From Candidatus Aenigmatarchaeota archaeon (lineage in GTDB: Archaea > Aenigmatarchaeota > Aenigmatarchaeia > QMZP01), in assembly GCA_016202745.1 (NCBI GenBank), contig JACQOB010000097.1, forward strand, positions 1 to 15,137: 15,137 nucleotides of DNA, given 5' to 3'. The notes under the pieces are model-generated. The model made no database searches and had not been told where the DNA came from. It was given only the letters and a program-made list of their open reading frames with translations. The translations under genes and the position numbers were made by a program. Numbering within the stretch: the first letter of the stretch is position 1; every line of letters starts with the position of its first letter. This document shows positions 1-5,793 of the stretch, one piece after another.

Positions 1-1
1 G

Positions 2-268
2 AGGAGCATAGATCTTGTTTATAAGGGGCTGGAACAGAGCTCTGGCGGGCAGAGGGAGCACAGGTATGAGAAACTGATGGAGCAGATGAAAATCAAGAAG
101 ATGAATCCGGCAAATCTTGAATGGTTCACAAAATTCTTCCAATTTGGCTCACCTCCAATGGGCGGATTTTGCCTTGGAATAGAGAGATTCACACAACAGC
201 TATTGGATATAAAGAACATAAGAGAAGCGGTTTTATTCCCGCGAACGCCCGAAAGATTCCTGCCTTAG
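2..268 (+). CDS. aspS: Aspartyl-tRNA synthetase, C-terminal end (partial)
   Basis: The reading frame is open from the window edge and ends at 268; only the last 88 residues are present. The enzyme charges tRNA-Asp (or tRNA-Asp/Asn in non-discriminating forms) with aspartate in the cytoplasm. The fragment carries the class II synthetase signature of the catalytic domain: DLVYKGLEQSSGGQREHRYE near the start, then motif 3 as GGFCLGIERF, whose Arg contacts ATP, and the IREAVLFPR tail typical of archaeal AspRS. One variation is Cys in place of the more usual small residue in GGFxLGIER. The upstream three quarters, with the OB-fold anticodon-binding domain, lie outside the window. The gene converges on the SPFH gene with a 4 bp gap. 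Confidence 0.93.
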   Translation, partial: RSIDLVYKGLEQSSGGQREHRYEKLMEQMKIKKMNPANLEWFTKFFQFGSPPMGGFCLGIERFTQQLLDIKNIREAVLFPRTPERFLP

Positions 269-270
269 AA

Positions 271-281
271 TTTTATTTCTT
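271..281 (+). terminator. T-rich tract after aspS, possible archaeal terminator
   Basis: The tract TTTTATTTCTT follows directly on the aspS stop codon. Archaeal RNA polymerase can terminate at short T runs without a hairpin. It overlaps the last codons of the convergent SPFH gene, so it would end aspS transcription just inside that gene. This rests on composition only. Confidence 0.3.
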
Positions 282-1235
282 GTCTGGCCTGCCCTTTCTT
301 GCCTTCATGGACTCGGCAAGCGCAGCCAGTGCCACCTTGTCCATCCCAAAGGACTCAAGCGGGATTGCGAAAAGTATCGTGTTGCTCTGGTCCTGGCTGA
401 CATCCGATATTGTTTCCAGCGTCCTCAGCTGCAGGGCGGCGGGGACTTCTGACAGCTTCTTTGCGGCGGCGGCAAGGTTGTTCGCGGCCTTCACCTCACC
501 CTCGGACTTGATTATCACCGCCCTCTTCTCCCTTTCGGCCTCTGCCTGCCTTGCCATCACCCGTTTCATGTCATCCGGCAGTTCGATATCCTGCAGCTCA
601 ACCAGCACAATGTCCACGCCCCAGCCGGTGCTCATGACATCAATGATGTCCTTTATCTTCTTGGCAATCCTCTCCCTCTGCGACAGGAGCTCGTCAAGCT
701 CCACCTGGCCGATCACGTCCCTGAGGGTTGTCTGCGAATACTGCTTCACGCTGAAGACGTGATCCTCTATCTGCGTAATGCTCTTTTCGGCATTAATGAT
801 CTTCATGAAAACCACGGCGTTCACGCCGACTGAAATGTTGTCCTTGGTGATCACGGACTGCTTCTCTATGTCCAGCGTGGTTATCCTCATGTCCCTTCTG
901 ATCACCTGCTCGAAGATGGGGACCTTGAAGAAAACCCCCTCCTTCTTTGTCCTGTTGTACCTGCCTACCCTGAGGACTATTGCCTCCTCCCACTGCTGGT
1001 TGACGACTATTGAAGAGCCGACAAAAACCGCCAGGATAAGCCCGGAAACAACAACCAGAAACCCCAGGACAATTTCGGTCTGAGAGATGAAGAATCCAAT
1101 AAGGAGGGAGAGCAGGAAGATCATGATGCCGACTGTGGCCGGGATGTTGCTGCTCCCTGCCACTGCGCGCCTTTCAGAAAGCCGTGTGACGTACCTTTCC
1201 GGCAGGCCTTCAGAAAACTCGGCATCCATATTCAT
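273..1235 (-). CDS. SPFH/stomatin-prohibitin family membrane protein (slipin-like)
   Basis: The 320-residue protein has two N-terminal hydrophobic helices (about 32-50 and 54-73) and then an SPFH domain (about 76-250). That domain includes EAIVLRVGRY, the TTLDIEKQSVITKDN strand region and TLRDVIGQVELDELLSQRE, all characteristic of stomatin/slipin proteins. An Ala/Glu-rich helical segment (RQAEAEREKRAVIIKSEGE) follows, typical of the family's oligomerising coiled coil. SPFH proteins form rings or caged microdomains at the membrane, often partnered with an NfeD-type protein; no NfeD gene is in the window. Most slipins have a single hairpin or one helix, so the two helices with a 31-residue cytoplasmic leader are slightly unusual. 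The start may be ATG 1235 or in-frame ATG 1229, and the TATA spacing fits the second better. It is divergent from the pilin-like cluster. Confidence 0.9.
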   Translation of the reverse strand: MNMDAEFSEGLPERYVTRLSERRAVAGSSNIPATVGIMIFLLSLLIGFFISQTEIVLGFLVVVSGLILAVFVGSSIVVNQQWEEAIVLRVGRYNRTKKEGVFFKVPIFEQVIRRDMRITTLDIEKQSVITKDNISVGVNAVVFMKIINAEKSITQIEDHVFSVKQYSQTTLRDVIGQVELDELLSQRERIAKKIKDIIDVMSTGWGVDIVLVELQDIELPDDMKRVMARQAEAEREKRAVIIKSEGEVKAANNLAAAAKKLSEVPAALQLRTLETISDVSQDQSNTILFAIPLESFGMDKVALAALAESMKARKGRPDKK

Positions 1236-1248
1236 AATTCCTGTCCCG

Positions 1249-1258
1249 ATTTAAATAT
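1249..1258 (-). promoter_or_regulatory. TATA box for the SPFH gene
   Basis: ATTTAAAT followed by AT (plus-strand reading) is centred about 24 nt from ATG 1229 and 18 nt from ATG 1235. With archaeal TATA-to-start spacing of about 25-27 nt, a leaderless transcript would begin at or near ATG 1229. This supports M3 of the longest frame as the working start. Confidence 0.5.
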
Positions 1259-1279
1259 GTCCCCAGTCTGTGAAATCTC

Positions 1280-1285
1280 TTTAAT
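1280..1285 (+). promoter_or_regulatory. Weak TATA box for the first pilin-like gene
   Basis: TTTAAT lies about 24 nt before ATG 1306, in the roughly 70 bp region shared with the divergent SPFH gene. Spacing suits a leaderless mRNA. The match to TATA is short. Confidence 0.4.
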
Positions 1286-1305
1286 CCGGCAGACAATAAT
1301 CAGAT

Positions 1306-1698
1306 ATGAAAGCACAGATGTTCATCCTCTCCATGATATTCCTGGTCGGGCTGGTGTTCGTGGTCTACCAATTGCTTCTTCAGTACGGCTCGATAAACAC
1401 CACCGAGCCGCTGGAGAACGACGAGGTCTTCGCCACAAACAACATAAGGGACGCCTTCAACAGCACGCTCACCAGTGCCGCTGGCTGCGGGGAGGCGGAA
1501 CAGAACCTGCAGAACCTGGATGAATTCATTGAGAGGCAGCAGCCGACGGGAAGCTTCATAATTGATAACGAATACACGCTCATCTGCTCCAATTGGGCCA
1601 ACGCCTATCCGGACCCTCCGCCACTGAACCTCACAATAAGCGTGTATGGCGGCAGCGTGGACACGAGAGTCTATTATGAATTCTACCGGAACCAGTAG
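1306..1698 (+). CDS. Small pseudopilin-like protein with KAQ signal motif
   Basis: The 130-residue protein starts MKAQMF and runs directly into a hydrophobic helix (about residues 5-25). A polar exported domain follows with two cysteines (AAGCGEAE and LICSNW), which could pair. A Lys-Ala-Gln motif immediately before the helix resembles class III (prepilin-type) signal peptides that archaeal prepilin peptidases cut before Gln, although the leader here would be only three residues. The TATA spacing supports a leaderless start at 1306. It is the first of nine same-strand genes, eight of them with this anchor layout. I do not recognise a named family; pilin-like minor subunit is an inference from the N-terminus and the neighbourhood. 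Confidence 0.8.
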   Translation: MKAQMFILSMIFLVGLVFVVYQLLLQYGSINTTEPLENDEVFATNNIRDAFNSTLTSAAGCGEAEQNLQNLDEFIERQQPTGSFIIDNEYTLICSNWANAYPDPPPLNLTISVYGGSVDTRVYYEFYRNQ

Positions 1699-1711
1699 GC
1701 GAAATCGAACC

Positions 1712-1718
1712 TTTATAA
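1712..1718 (+). promoter_or_regulatory. TATA box for the gene at 1743
   Basis: TTTATAA is centred about 28 nt upstream of ATG 1743, within the 44 bp gap after the previous stop codon. It indicates separate initiation for this gene. Confidence 0.6.
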
Positions 1719-1742
1719 GAATCGGCGGCCCTAATAATATAC

Positions 1743-2339
1743 ATGCGGATGAAGGGCGGATTCGAGCTGAGCCTTAATTTTGTCGTCATTGTTGTGGTGG
1801 CAGTCATACTGCTTACGCTTTCAATAACATTCCTTACAGGCATTTTCGACCAGTTCCAGCCCCTGACCTTCCAGGTCGGCCAGATAGCCAGGAAGGAGCT
1901 TGTTGAGAGGCTGGCCGGAGGCGAGAAGGTGGGCGTTGCCGCGCCGACAATAGATCCGTGGAAGCGTGGCCAGTCGGGCGCCTACGTTCTTGGACTGAAG
2001 AACGATGACCCGGCCAGGGACAAGAAATTCTATATCAACATCTACCTTGAGAACAGGGTGGACGGGCAGGACCTGAGGGAGGAAGACCTGAACAGGTGGT
2101 TCTCATACACCAAGGCCAGCGAGGAAAGGTTTGAGCTGCTGCGCGCAGGGGAGACTAAGACAAGCGACCTCATAATACGCCCGCCATCGAGCACTGTGCC
2201 GGGGATATACAGGTTCAGGGTCCTTGTCTGCTCGGTTGCCGCGACAGCCAAGCTTGACCGGGGCGACTGCACGACTGTCGAGGGCACTGATACAAACCTG
2301 CAATACGGCGATGATGTCTTCTCGCTGGAGATTCAGTGA
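1743..2339 (+). CDS. Membrane-anchored protein with Ig-like exported domain (paralogue 1)
   Basis: The 198-residue protein starts MRMKGGFELSLNF and has a hydrophobic helix at about 13-33. KGGFELS resembles a class III/type IV prepilin processing site. The exported domain appears to be all-beta, with the motifs WKRGQSG, FYINIY, WFSY and PGIYRFRVLVC. The same motifs recur in the same order in the next gene (WKPGDSG, YRINIY, WFSY, PGSYFFRLLAC), so the two are tandem paralogues. Two cysteines in the C-terminal third (about positions 161 and 174) probably form a disulfide. It has its own TATA box. No named family is recognised; a structural or minor subunit of the surface assembly encoded by this cluster is the likely role. 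Confidence 0.8.
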   Translation: MRMKGGFELSLNFVVIVVVAVILLTLSITFLTGIFDQFQPLTFQVGQIARKELVERLAGGEKVGVAAPTIDPWKRGQSGAYVLGLKNDDPARDKKFYINIYLENRVDGQDLREEDLNRWFSYTKASEERFELLRAGETKTSDLIIRPPSSTVPGIYRFRVLVCSVAATAKLDRGDCTTVEGTDTNLQYGDDVFSLEIQ

Positions 2340-2358
2340 CCTGGACTGCCGGGAAACA

Positions 2359-2364
2359 TTTATT
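2359..2364 (+). promoter_or_regulatory. TATA-like box for the gene at 2390
   Basis: TTTATT is centred about 28 nt before ATG 2390, in the 50 bp gap between the two paralogues. It is a weak match with good spacing. Confidence 0.45.
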
Positions 2365-2389
2365 GCCCCATCCCGCCAAAGATTAAAAG

Positions 2390-2938
2390 ATGGCAAGGAA
2401 AACACACGGGAGGGATTTTAACCTGCGGCTTTTTGTGGCTGCCGCCGCGACAGCGATAGTGCTTGTAAGCATTGCAATAGCATTCCTGCCCGCCGCTGTC
2501 CAGGAGATAAGCGTGACCCATCCGGTTCAGCAGGGGCAGAAGCAAGAGGCCGAAACAAGGCTTGTGAATTCCGGCCAACGGATTGCCATAACGGGCCCCT
2601 CCACAGACAAATGGAAGCCCGGCGACAGCGGGATAATGAGCCTCTCAATCATGAATGGCCAGCCTTCGGAAATGACGTACCGCATAAACATTTACCAGGA
2701 GAGCTACCTTGGCAGCGGCGCGCCCGACACGGGCACCTGGTTCAGCTACCCAAGAGCCATTTCCGTGCCCGCCTCCTCCTTCAGGACCGCATCGGTGGTA
2801 ATCAGCACCGCAGGAGCGCCAGGCTCTTATTTCTTCAGGCTCCTTGCCTGCAAGTCGGAGAAGTGCACAACCCTGGGCGACCAGGGTGTTGAGGCATATG
2901 CGTCCACCCAGTTCGGGATCAAGCTTGAGGATTTCTGA
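2390..2938 (+). CDS. Membrane-anchored protein with Ig-like exported domain (paralogue 2)
   Basis: The 182-residue protein has a short basic N-terminus (MARKTHGRDFNLR), a hydrophobic helix at about 14-33 and an exported domain. That domain shares ordered motifs with the preceding gene: WKPGDSG, YRINIY, WFSY and PGSYFFRLLAC. The N-terminus lacks the Ala/Gly-Gln motif, so it may be an uncleaved anchor rather than a processed pilin. A cysteine pair sits in LLACKSEKC. Divergence outside the shared motifs is high, so the duplication is old and the two copies probably have different partners. The start at 2390 is supported by TATA spacing. The fold is inferred from motif and strand pattern only. 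Confidence 0.8.
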   Translation: MARKTHGRDFNLRLFVAAAATAIVLVSIAIAFLPAAVQEISVTHPVQQGQKQEAETRLVNSGQRIAITGPSTDKWKPGDSGIMSLSIMNGQPSEMTYRINIYQESYLGSGAPDTGTWFSYPRAISVPASSFRTASVVISTAGAPGSYFFRLLACKSEKCTTLGDQGVEAYASTQFGIKLEDF

Positions 2939-2971
2939 GGCGCGATATTTGTTCCTGGCTGTTTGCAGGGA

Positions 2972-2976
2972 TTTAT
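2972..2976 (+). promoter_or_regulatory. TATA-like box for the gene at 3000
   Basis: TTTAT lies about 26 nt before ATG 3000, in the 61 bp gap after the previous gene. The spacing matches a leaderless start. Confidence 0.45.
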
Positions 2977-2999
2977 CCACCCCCATTGCAATATAACAT

Positions 3000-3488
3000 A
3001 TGGACGTCGGGATGGTTTTCGCGATAATACTCACAACGATAGTCATCGTTCTGATACTAACATTCGGCATGGAGCAGATACGGGAGCTGCTCGGGATAGG
3101 AAAGCTGGCACAGGTGGCCAATTCCATGCAGAAGCTAAGGGATGACGTGGACCTCGTGTACACGCTTGCTGAAGGCACGACCAAGCCGTTCAAGCTGGGC
3201 ATACCTTCCGATGTCAGGTTCTGCTTCGTGGACATTCAAAATACTGGCGCAAATGAGGACTCCGAATATTTCGCTGACCCGAAAACAAGATGGAACCCGG
3301 AGGCTGGTGTTGCCAGGGAAATAGGCAGGAAGGGCTACAACATCTGGATCTACCAGAGCGCGAATGATTTCGGGAAGGGATACCTTGTTGAAAACCTGGA
3401 CCCCGAAGAGAGCTTCTGCGCCCTGGGCCCCAGATCGCTCATACTGCAGAACAAGGGGTTCTTCGTTGACATAGCGATAATAGCATAG
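3000..3488 (+). CDS. Small membrane-anchored protein, pilin-like cluster
   Basis: The 162-residue protein starts MDVGMV and has a hydrophobic helix at about 5-22. An amphipathic helix follows (EQIRELLGIGKLAQVANSMQ), and then a beta-rich domain containing FKLGIPSDVRFCFVDIQNTG. A basic or Gly-Gln processing motif is absent, so it is probably a retained membrane anchor. Two cysteines (RFCFVD and ESFCALG) could form a disulfide outside the cell. The IPxxVxxxCFVD pattern is one I associate with recurring uncharacterised DPANN membrane proteins, but this is from memory. It stands alone between two promoters, with a 108 bp gap downstream. Confidence 0.78.
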   Translation: MDVGMVFAIILTTIVIVLILTFGMEQIRELLGIGKLAQVANSMQKLRDDVDLVYTLAEGTTKPFKLGIPSDVRFCFVDIQNTGANEDSEYFADPKTRWNPEAGVAREIGRKGYNIWIYQSANDFGKGYLVENLDPEESFCALGPRSLILQNKGFFVDIAIIA

Positions 3489-3565
3489 CTTATTTTACTG
3501 GCTTGACGAAATAATAATCAGGCTGCCGGCCAAAGCCAACATAACAAAGCCAGACCGCAGAAACC

Positions 3566-3576
3566 AAATAATATTA
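3566..3576 (+). promoter_or_regulatory. TATA-like box for the 3597-5723 operon
   Basis: AAATAATATTA is centred about 26 nt upstream of ATG 3597. It is the only candidate in the 108 bp gap (3489-3596) and would drive the three tightly linked genes that follow. Confidence 0.5.
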
Positions 3577-3596
3577 CCAATTAACCAAGAGGCGCT

Positions 3597-4649
3597 ATGA
3601 CAAACATCTACGAGCTTTTCAAGATGATATTCGGCATTATCGCCTCCATATTCATCCTCTACTTTCTGATCACCTACACCGCCGGCTACAAGGACACGCA
3701 GCTGGCTTCTGTCAGGCAGTCGATTGTAAAATCCTTCATAACCGCCTCAGAGAATGTCTATTTTTCCGGCATCCCATTCCGCTTTGATGAATTCAGGTCA
3801 CAGGAGTTTTCGTACAGCCTGAGCACCGCCGCATCCCAGCCGCAGGTCGAATTCGGGAGCGGCAAGGCGCCCGTGAGGGTGCCGCTGTTCTTCATTGAGG
3901 GCGAGGAGCTTGCAATGGCAAGGAATGAGGTGGACCTTGGGTGGTGGAAGTTCTACTATGTGCTGGCTGTTCCTGCGGTGGACATCGTATTCAACCTGCA
4001 GGATTCGTCGGGCGAATCAGCGGATGCGGCAAGGGATATAGCCTCGCTGTTCCCTGATTCCGACAGCCCGGCCGTGAGGATGGGCCTTTGCAGCGGCCCG
4101 AGGGTTGACATGTACACGAAGGACCAGTTCGCCAGGCTTGACAGGGGCGCGCTATCCTCCGCTCCCCCCTGCACGGCATCCATTGGGCAGGACGCCAGGC
4201 TGGTGATAATATCAAGCACATGCAATCCAAGCCAGACAGCCAGGGGCGTGTGCGTGCACCCTTCGGCGAAGCTTGCGTACATAAATGGGCTTTCCAGCGC
4301 GTACAACTACAAGGACAGCCTCGACATCCTGGCCCTCATAATAGGCGGGGAGGGGAAGGACGTGTTCGGCTCTGTGAAAGGCGGGCAGCTGTTTGAATAC
4401 AAGAATAGCATGATGAGGAAGGAGCTCCTCCTCGCGGCGAAGATGATGAGGATAAGGGCGGAGATACTTTCCAGCGAACTGGAGGAATGCAACTATTTCC
4501 CGCTGGCCTCCGGGCTTGAAGACCTGGCAGGCATACTGGCCGACGATGACTATTACCAGAAGAGGGCATCCATCCAGGAATACCTGTCAGCAAATGACCG
4601 CATTTCCCTGGGGTGGGATGAGCTTGTGAAGGCGGGGTGCGAAAAATGA
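3597..4649 (+). CDS. Membrane-anchored protein of 350 residues, first gene of the pilin-like operon
   Basis: The N-terminal helix (about residues 9-29, FGIIASIFILYFLITYTAG) follows a short polar leader, MTNIYELFKMI. The large exported domain contains VPLFFIEGEEL, WWKFYYVLAVPAVDIVF, several cysteines (in LCSG, PPCTAS, SSTCNPS and GVCVHP) and a helical C-terminal part (residues about 262-350) with a further Cys near the end (AGCEK). No Gly/Ala-Gln cleavage motif is visible. It overlaps the next gene by 4 nt (ATGA), so the two are co-translated and probably act together. I do not recognise a named family. A scaffold or minor subunit beneath the pilin-like proteins is plausible from position and topology alone. 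Confidence 0.82.
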   Translation: MTNIYELFKMIFGIIASIFILYFLITYTAGYKDTQLASVRQSIVKSFITASENVYFSGIPFRFDEFRSQEFSYSLSTAASQPQVEFGSGKAPVRVPLFFIEGEELAMARNEVDLGWWKFYYVLAVPAVDIVFNLQDSSGESADAARDIASLFPDSDSPAVRMGLCSGPRVDMYTKDQFARLDRGALSSAPPCTASIGQDARLVIISSTCNPSQTARGVCVHPSAKLAYINGLSSAYNYKDSLDILALIIGGEGKDVFGSVKGGQLFEYKNSMMRKELLLAAKMMRIRAEILSSELEECNYFPLASGLEDLAGILADDDYYQKRASIQEYLSANDRISLGWDELVKAGCEK

Positions 4650-5155
4650 GGGCGCAGTCCAACATGATGGAATATGTCCTGATGACGTTCTTCATAGTGA
4701 TAGTGCTGATAGCCATCATATTCTTCCTCACATTCTTCCAGGTGTTCCAGGCTGGCGGCGAGCAGCAGAAGGCCCTGTTCAACAGGCAGCTGTTCATCGC
4801 AAAATATTTCCTCGCATCCCCGCTGTTTGCGGAGGAGAACTCGGTGCTTGATGACGCCAGGTTGACTGCCTTGTCGGAGGGCGACGGCTGCGAGGAGCTC
4901 AAAGGCATACTGGGCATAGACTGGTCCGCAGAGATAACAGTGCTTGACGATTCGCGGCGCATAACATGCACCGGGTTCAACTATCCTGATTGCAATTACT
5001 GGTCCTACTGCCTCCAAAACAGCATCGGCGATAACATCGCCGGCAGGCACTCGGCCCGTAACCAGTCAATTGTGCTGCCCGTCAGCGTGTTCAGGCCAGC
5101 CGGGGAAAGGACGGACATAGGCGTCCTCAAGGTCAGCGTGTATCCGCCAAGGTGA
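4646..5155 (+). CDS. Class III signal / pseudopilin-like protein (RAQS type)
   Basis: I chose ATG 4646 because it overlaps the preceding stop codon as ATGA and puts the motif at the extreme N-terminus: MRAQSNMMEYVLM. A GTG at 4637 would add three residues. Ala-Gln-Ser followed by Met and Glu and then a long hydrophobic helix (about 9-30) is close to the archaeal class III signal pattern (Gly/Ala, then Gln, with a nearby Glu) processed by prepilin peptidase. This makes it the most pilin-like N-terminus of the cluster. The exported part (about 139 residues) has cysteines in DGCEEL, ITCTG, PDCNYW and YCLQN that could form two disulfides. A GGGGTG-type match lies just before the start. It is 169 residues long, second in its operon, and 4 nt from the next gene. 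Confidence 0.82.
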   Translation: MRAQSNMMEYVLMTFFIVIVLIAIIFFLTFFQVFQAGGEQQKALFNRQLFIAKYFLASPLFAEENSVLDDARLTALSEGDGCEELKGILGIDWSAEITVLDDSRRITCTGFNYPDCNYWSYCLQNSIGDNIAGRHSARNQSIVLPVSVFRPAGERTDIGVLKVSVYPPR

Positions 5156-5156
5156 T
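5150..5156 (+). promoter_or_regulatory. Shine-Dalgarno site for the gene at 5160
   Basis: AGGTGAT matches seven bases of the archaeal anti-SD complement AGGAGGTGAT and contains the previous stop codon TGA. It sits 3 nt before ATG 5160 and shows that the internal operon genes use SD initiation, unlike the leaderless stand-alone genes. Confidence 0.65.
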
Positions 5157-5159
5157 CCC

Positions 5160-5723
5160 ATGGAAAATCTGAAAGCCCAGACAACAATGGTGCTGGTGAT
5201 ACTTGTCATAATAATATTCACTGGCCTGGCAGTCTTCCTGCTCTCGCTGTCCAGCACATTCAACCAGGACGAATACCTCAACCTTTACGCCTCCAACCTG
5301 CTGCTGGCTGTCCTGCGTGCCGACACAGGCTACTCCGATGCAGACTGCAGGCAGGTTGCCGACCTGGTGGCATGCGCGTATTTTGTCCCGACGCACAGGT
5401 GCGACCTTACAGGCCCGGCTTGCGGGGACATAGCGAATGCGACGATCGCGGGCCACATGGAGCGCTTCGACCTCATCAGGAAGAACTTCGATTACCTCTT
5501 TGTGGTGGAGCCAAAGGACTTCATCTCCCAGACGCAGATAAAGATCGGGAACCCGGACCTGGACTGCGATATTTCCGACAAGGGATGCGCTTCAAGGCAG
5601 CGGTTCGTTGTCGAGGAAAAGATACAGAAGACCGCCGGCAGGTCTGTCCCGTTCATACTCAACGTCAGGCTTATCCTGGCGAGGAGATCCTCCGCATCCC
5701 GGCCTCCAAGGCAGCTTGTGTAA
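5160..5723 (+). CDS. Pseudopilin-like protein with KAQ signal motif
   Basis: The 187-residue protein starts MENLKAQTTMVLV, with a hydrophobic helix at about 9-31. Lys-Ala-Gln just before the helix again resembles a class III prepilin cleavage site, with a leader of six residues ending in Ala. The exported domain contains cysteines in DADCRQ, VACAYF, HRCDL, PACGDI, LDCDI and KGCAS, enough for three disulfides, which suits an extracellular location. It is the last gene of the 3597-5723 operon and is translated from an SD site overlapping the upstream stop. A separate promoter follows before the next gene. No named family is recognised; a pilin-like subunit is inferred. Confidence 0.8.
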   Translation: MENLKAQTTMVLVILVIIIFTGLAVFLLSLSSTFNQDEYLNLYASNLLLAVLRADTGYSDADCRQVADLVACAYFVPTHRCDLTGPACGDIANATIAGHMERFDLIRKNFDYLFVVEPKDFISQTQIKIGNPDLDCDISDKGCASRQRFVVEEKIQKTAGRSVPFILNVRLILARRSSASRPPRQLV

Positions 5724-5763
5724 GAATCGAAAACAGCAGGCCAGTGGAATGGACGCTTTCACC

Positions 5764-5772
5764 TATATAAAT
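5764..5772 (+). promoter_or_regulatory. Strong TATA box for the KGQ-repeat protein
   Basis: TATATAAAT is centred 26 nt before ATG 5794, the canonical archaeal leaderless spacing. It is among the best matches in the window. It fixes ATG 5794 as the start although the frame is open further upstream (to 5608). Confidence 0.75.
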
Positions 5773-5793
5773 TATCCCGGCCAATATCTTACT

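Noticed and set aside
121..762. 213-residue plus-strand ORF opposite the SPFH gene
   Set aside because: It is antisense to a clearly homologous SPFH coding region. Its Ser-rich composition (strings of SSS, SAS) is the usual mirror of Glu/Gln/Ala codons; it has no promoter or domain.
2645..3235. 196-residue minus-strand ORF spanning two cluster genes and their spacer
   Set aside because: It lies opposite two genes with good TATA boxes and clear membrane-anchor structure, and its own translation shows no domain pattern.
3489..3596. Possible hairpin GGCTGCCGGCCAAAGCC as a terminator or RNA element
   Set aside because: The stem is only four to five bases and no T run follows. Only the TATA-like box for 3597 is supported in this gap.
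5608..5793. Upstream extension of the 700-residue protein's frame to ATG 5608
   Set aside because: The extension overlaps the previous gene and crosses its own promoter. ATG 5794 has an ideally spaced TATA box, so the longer start is not used.
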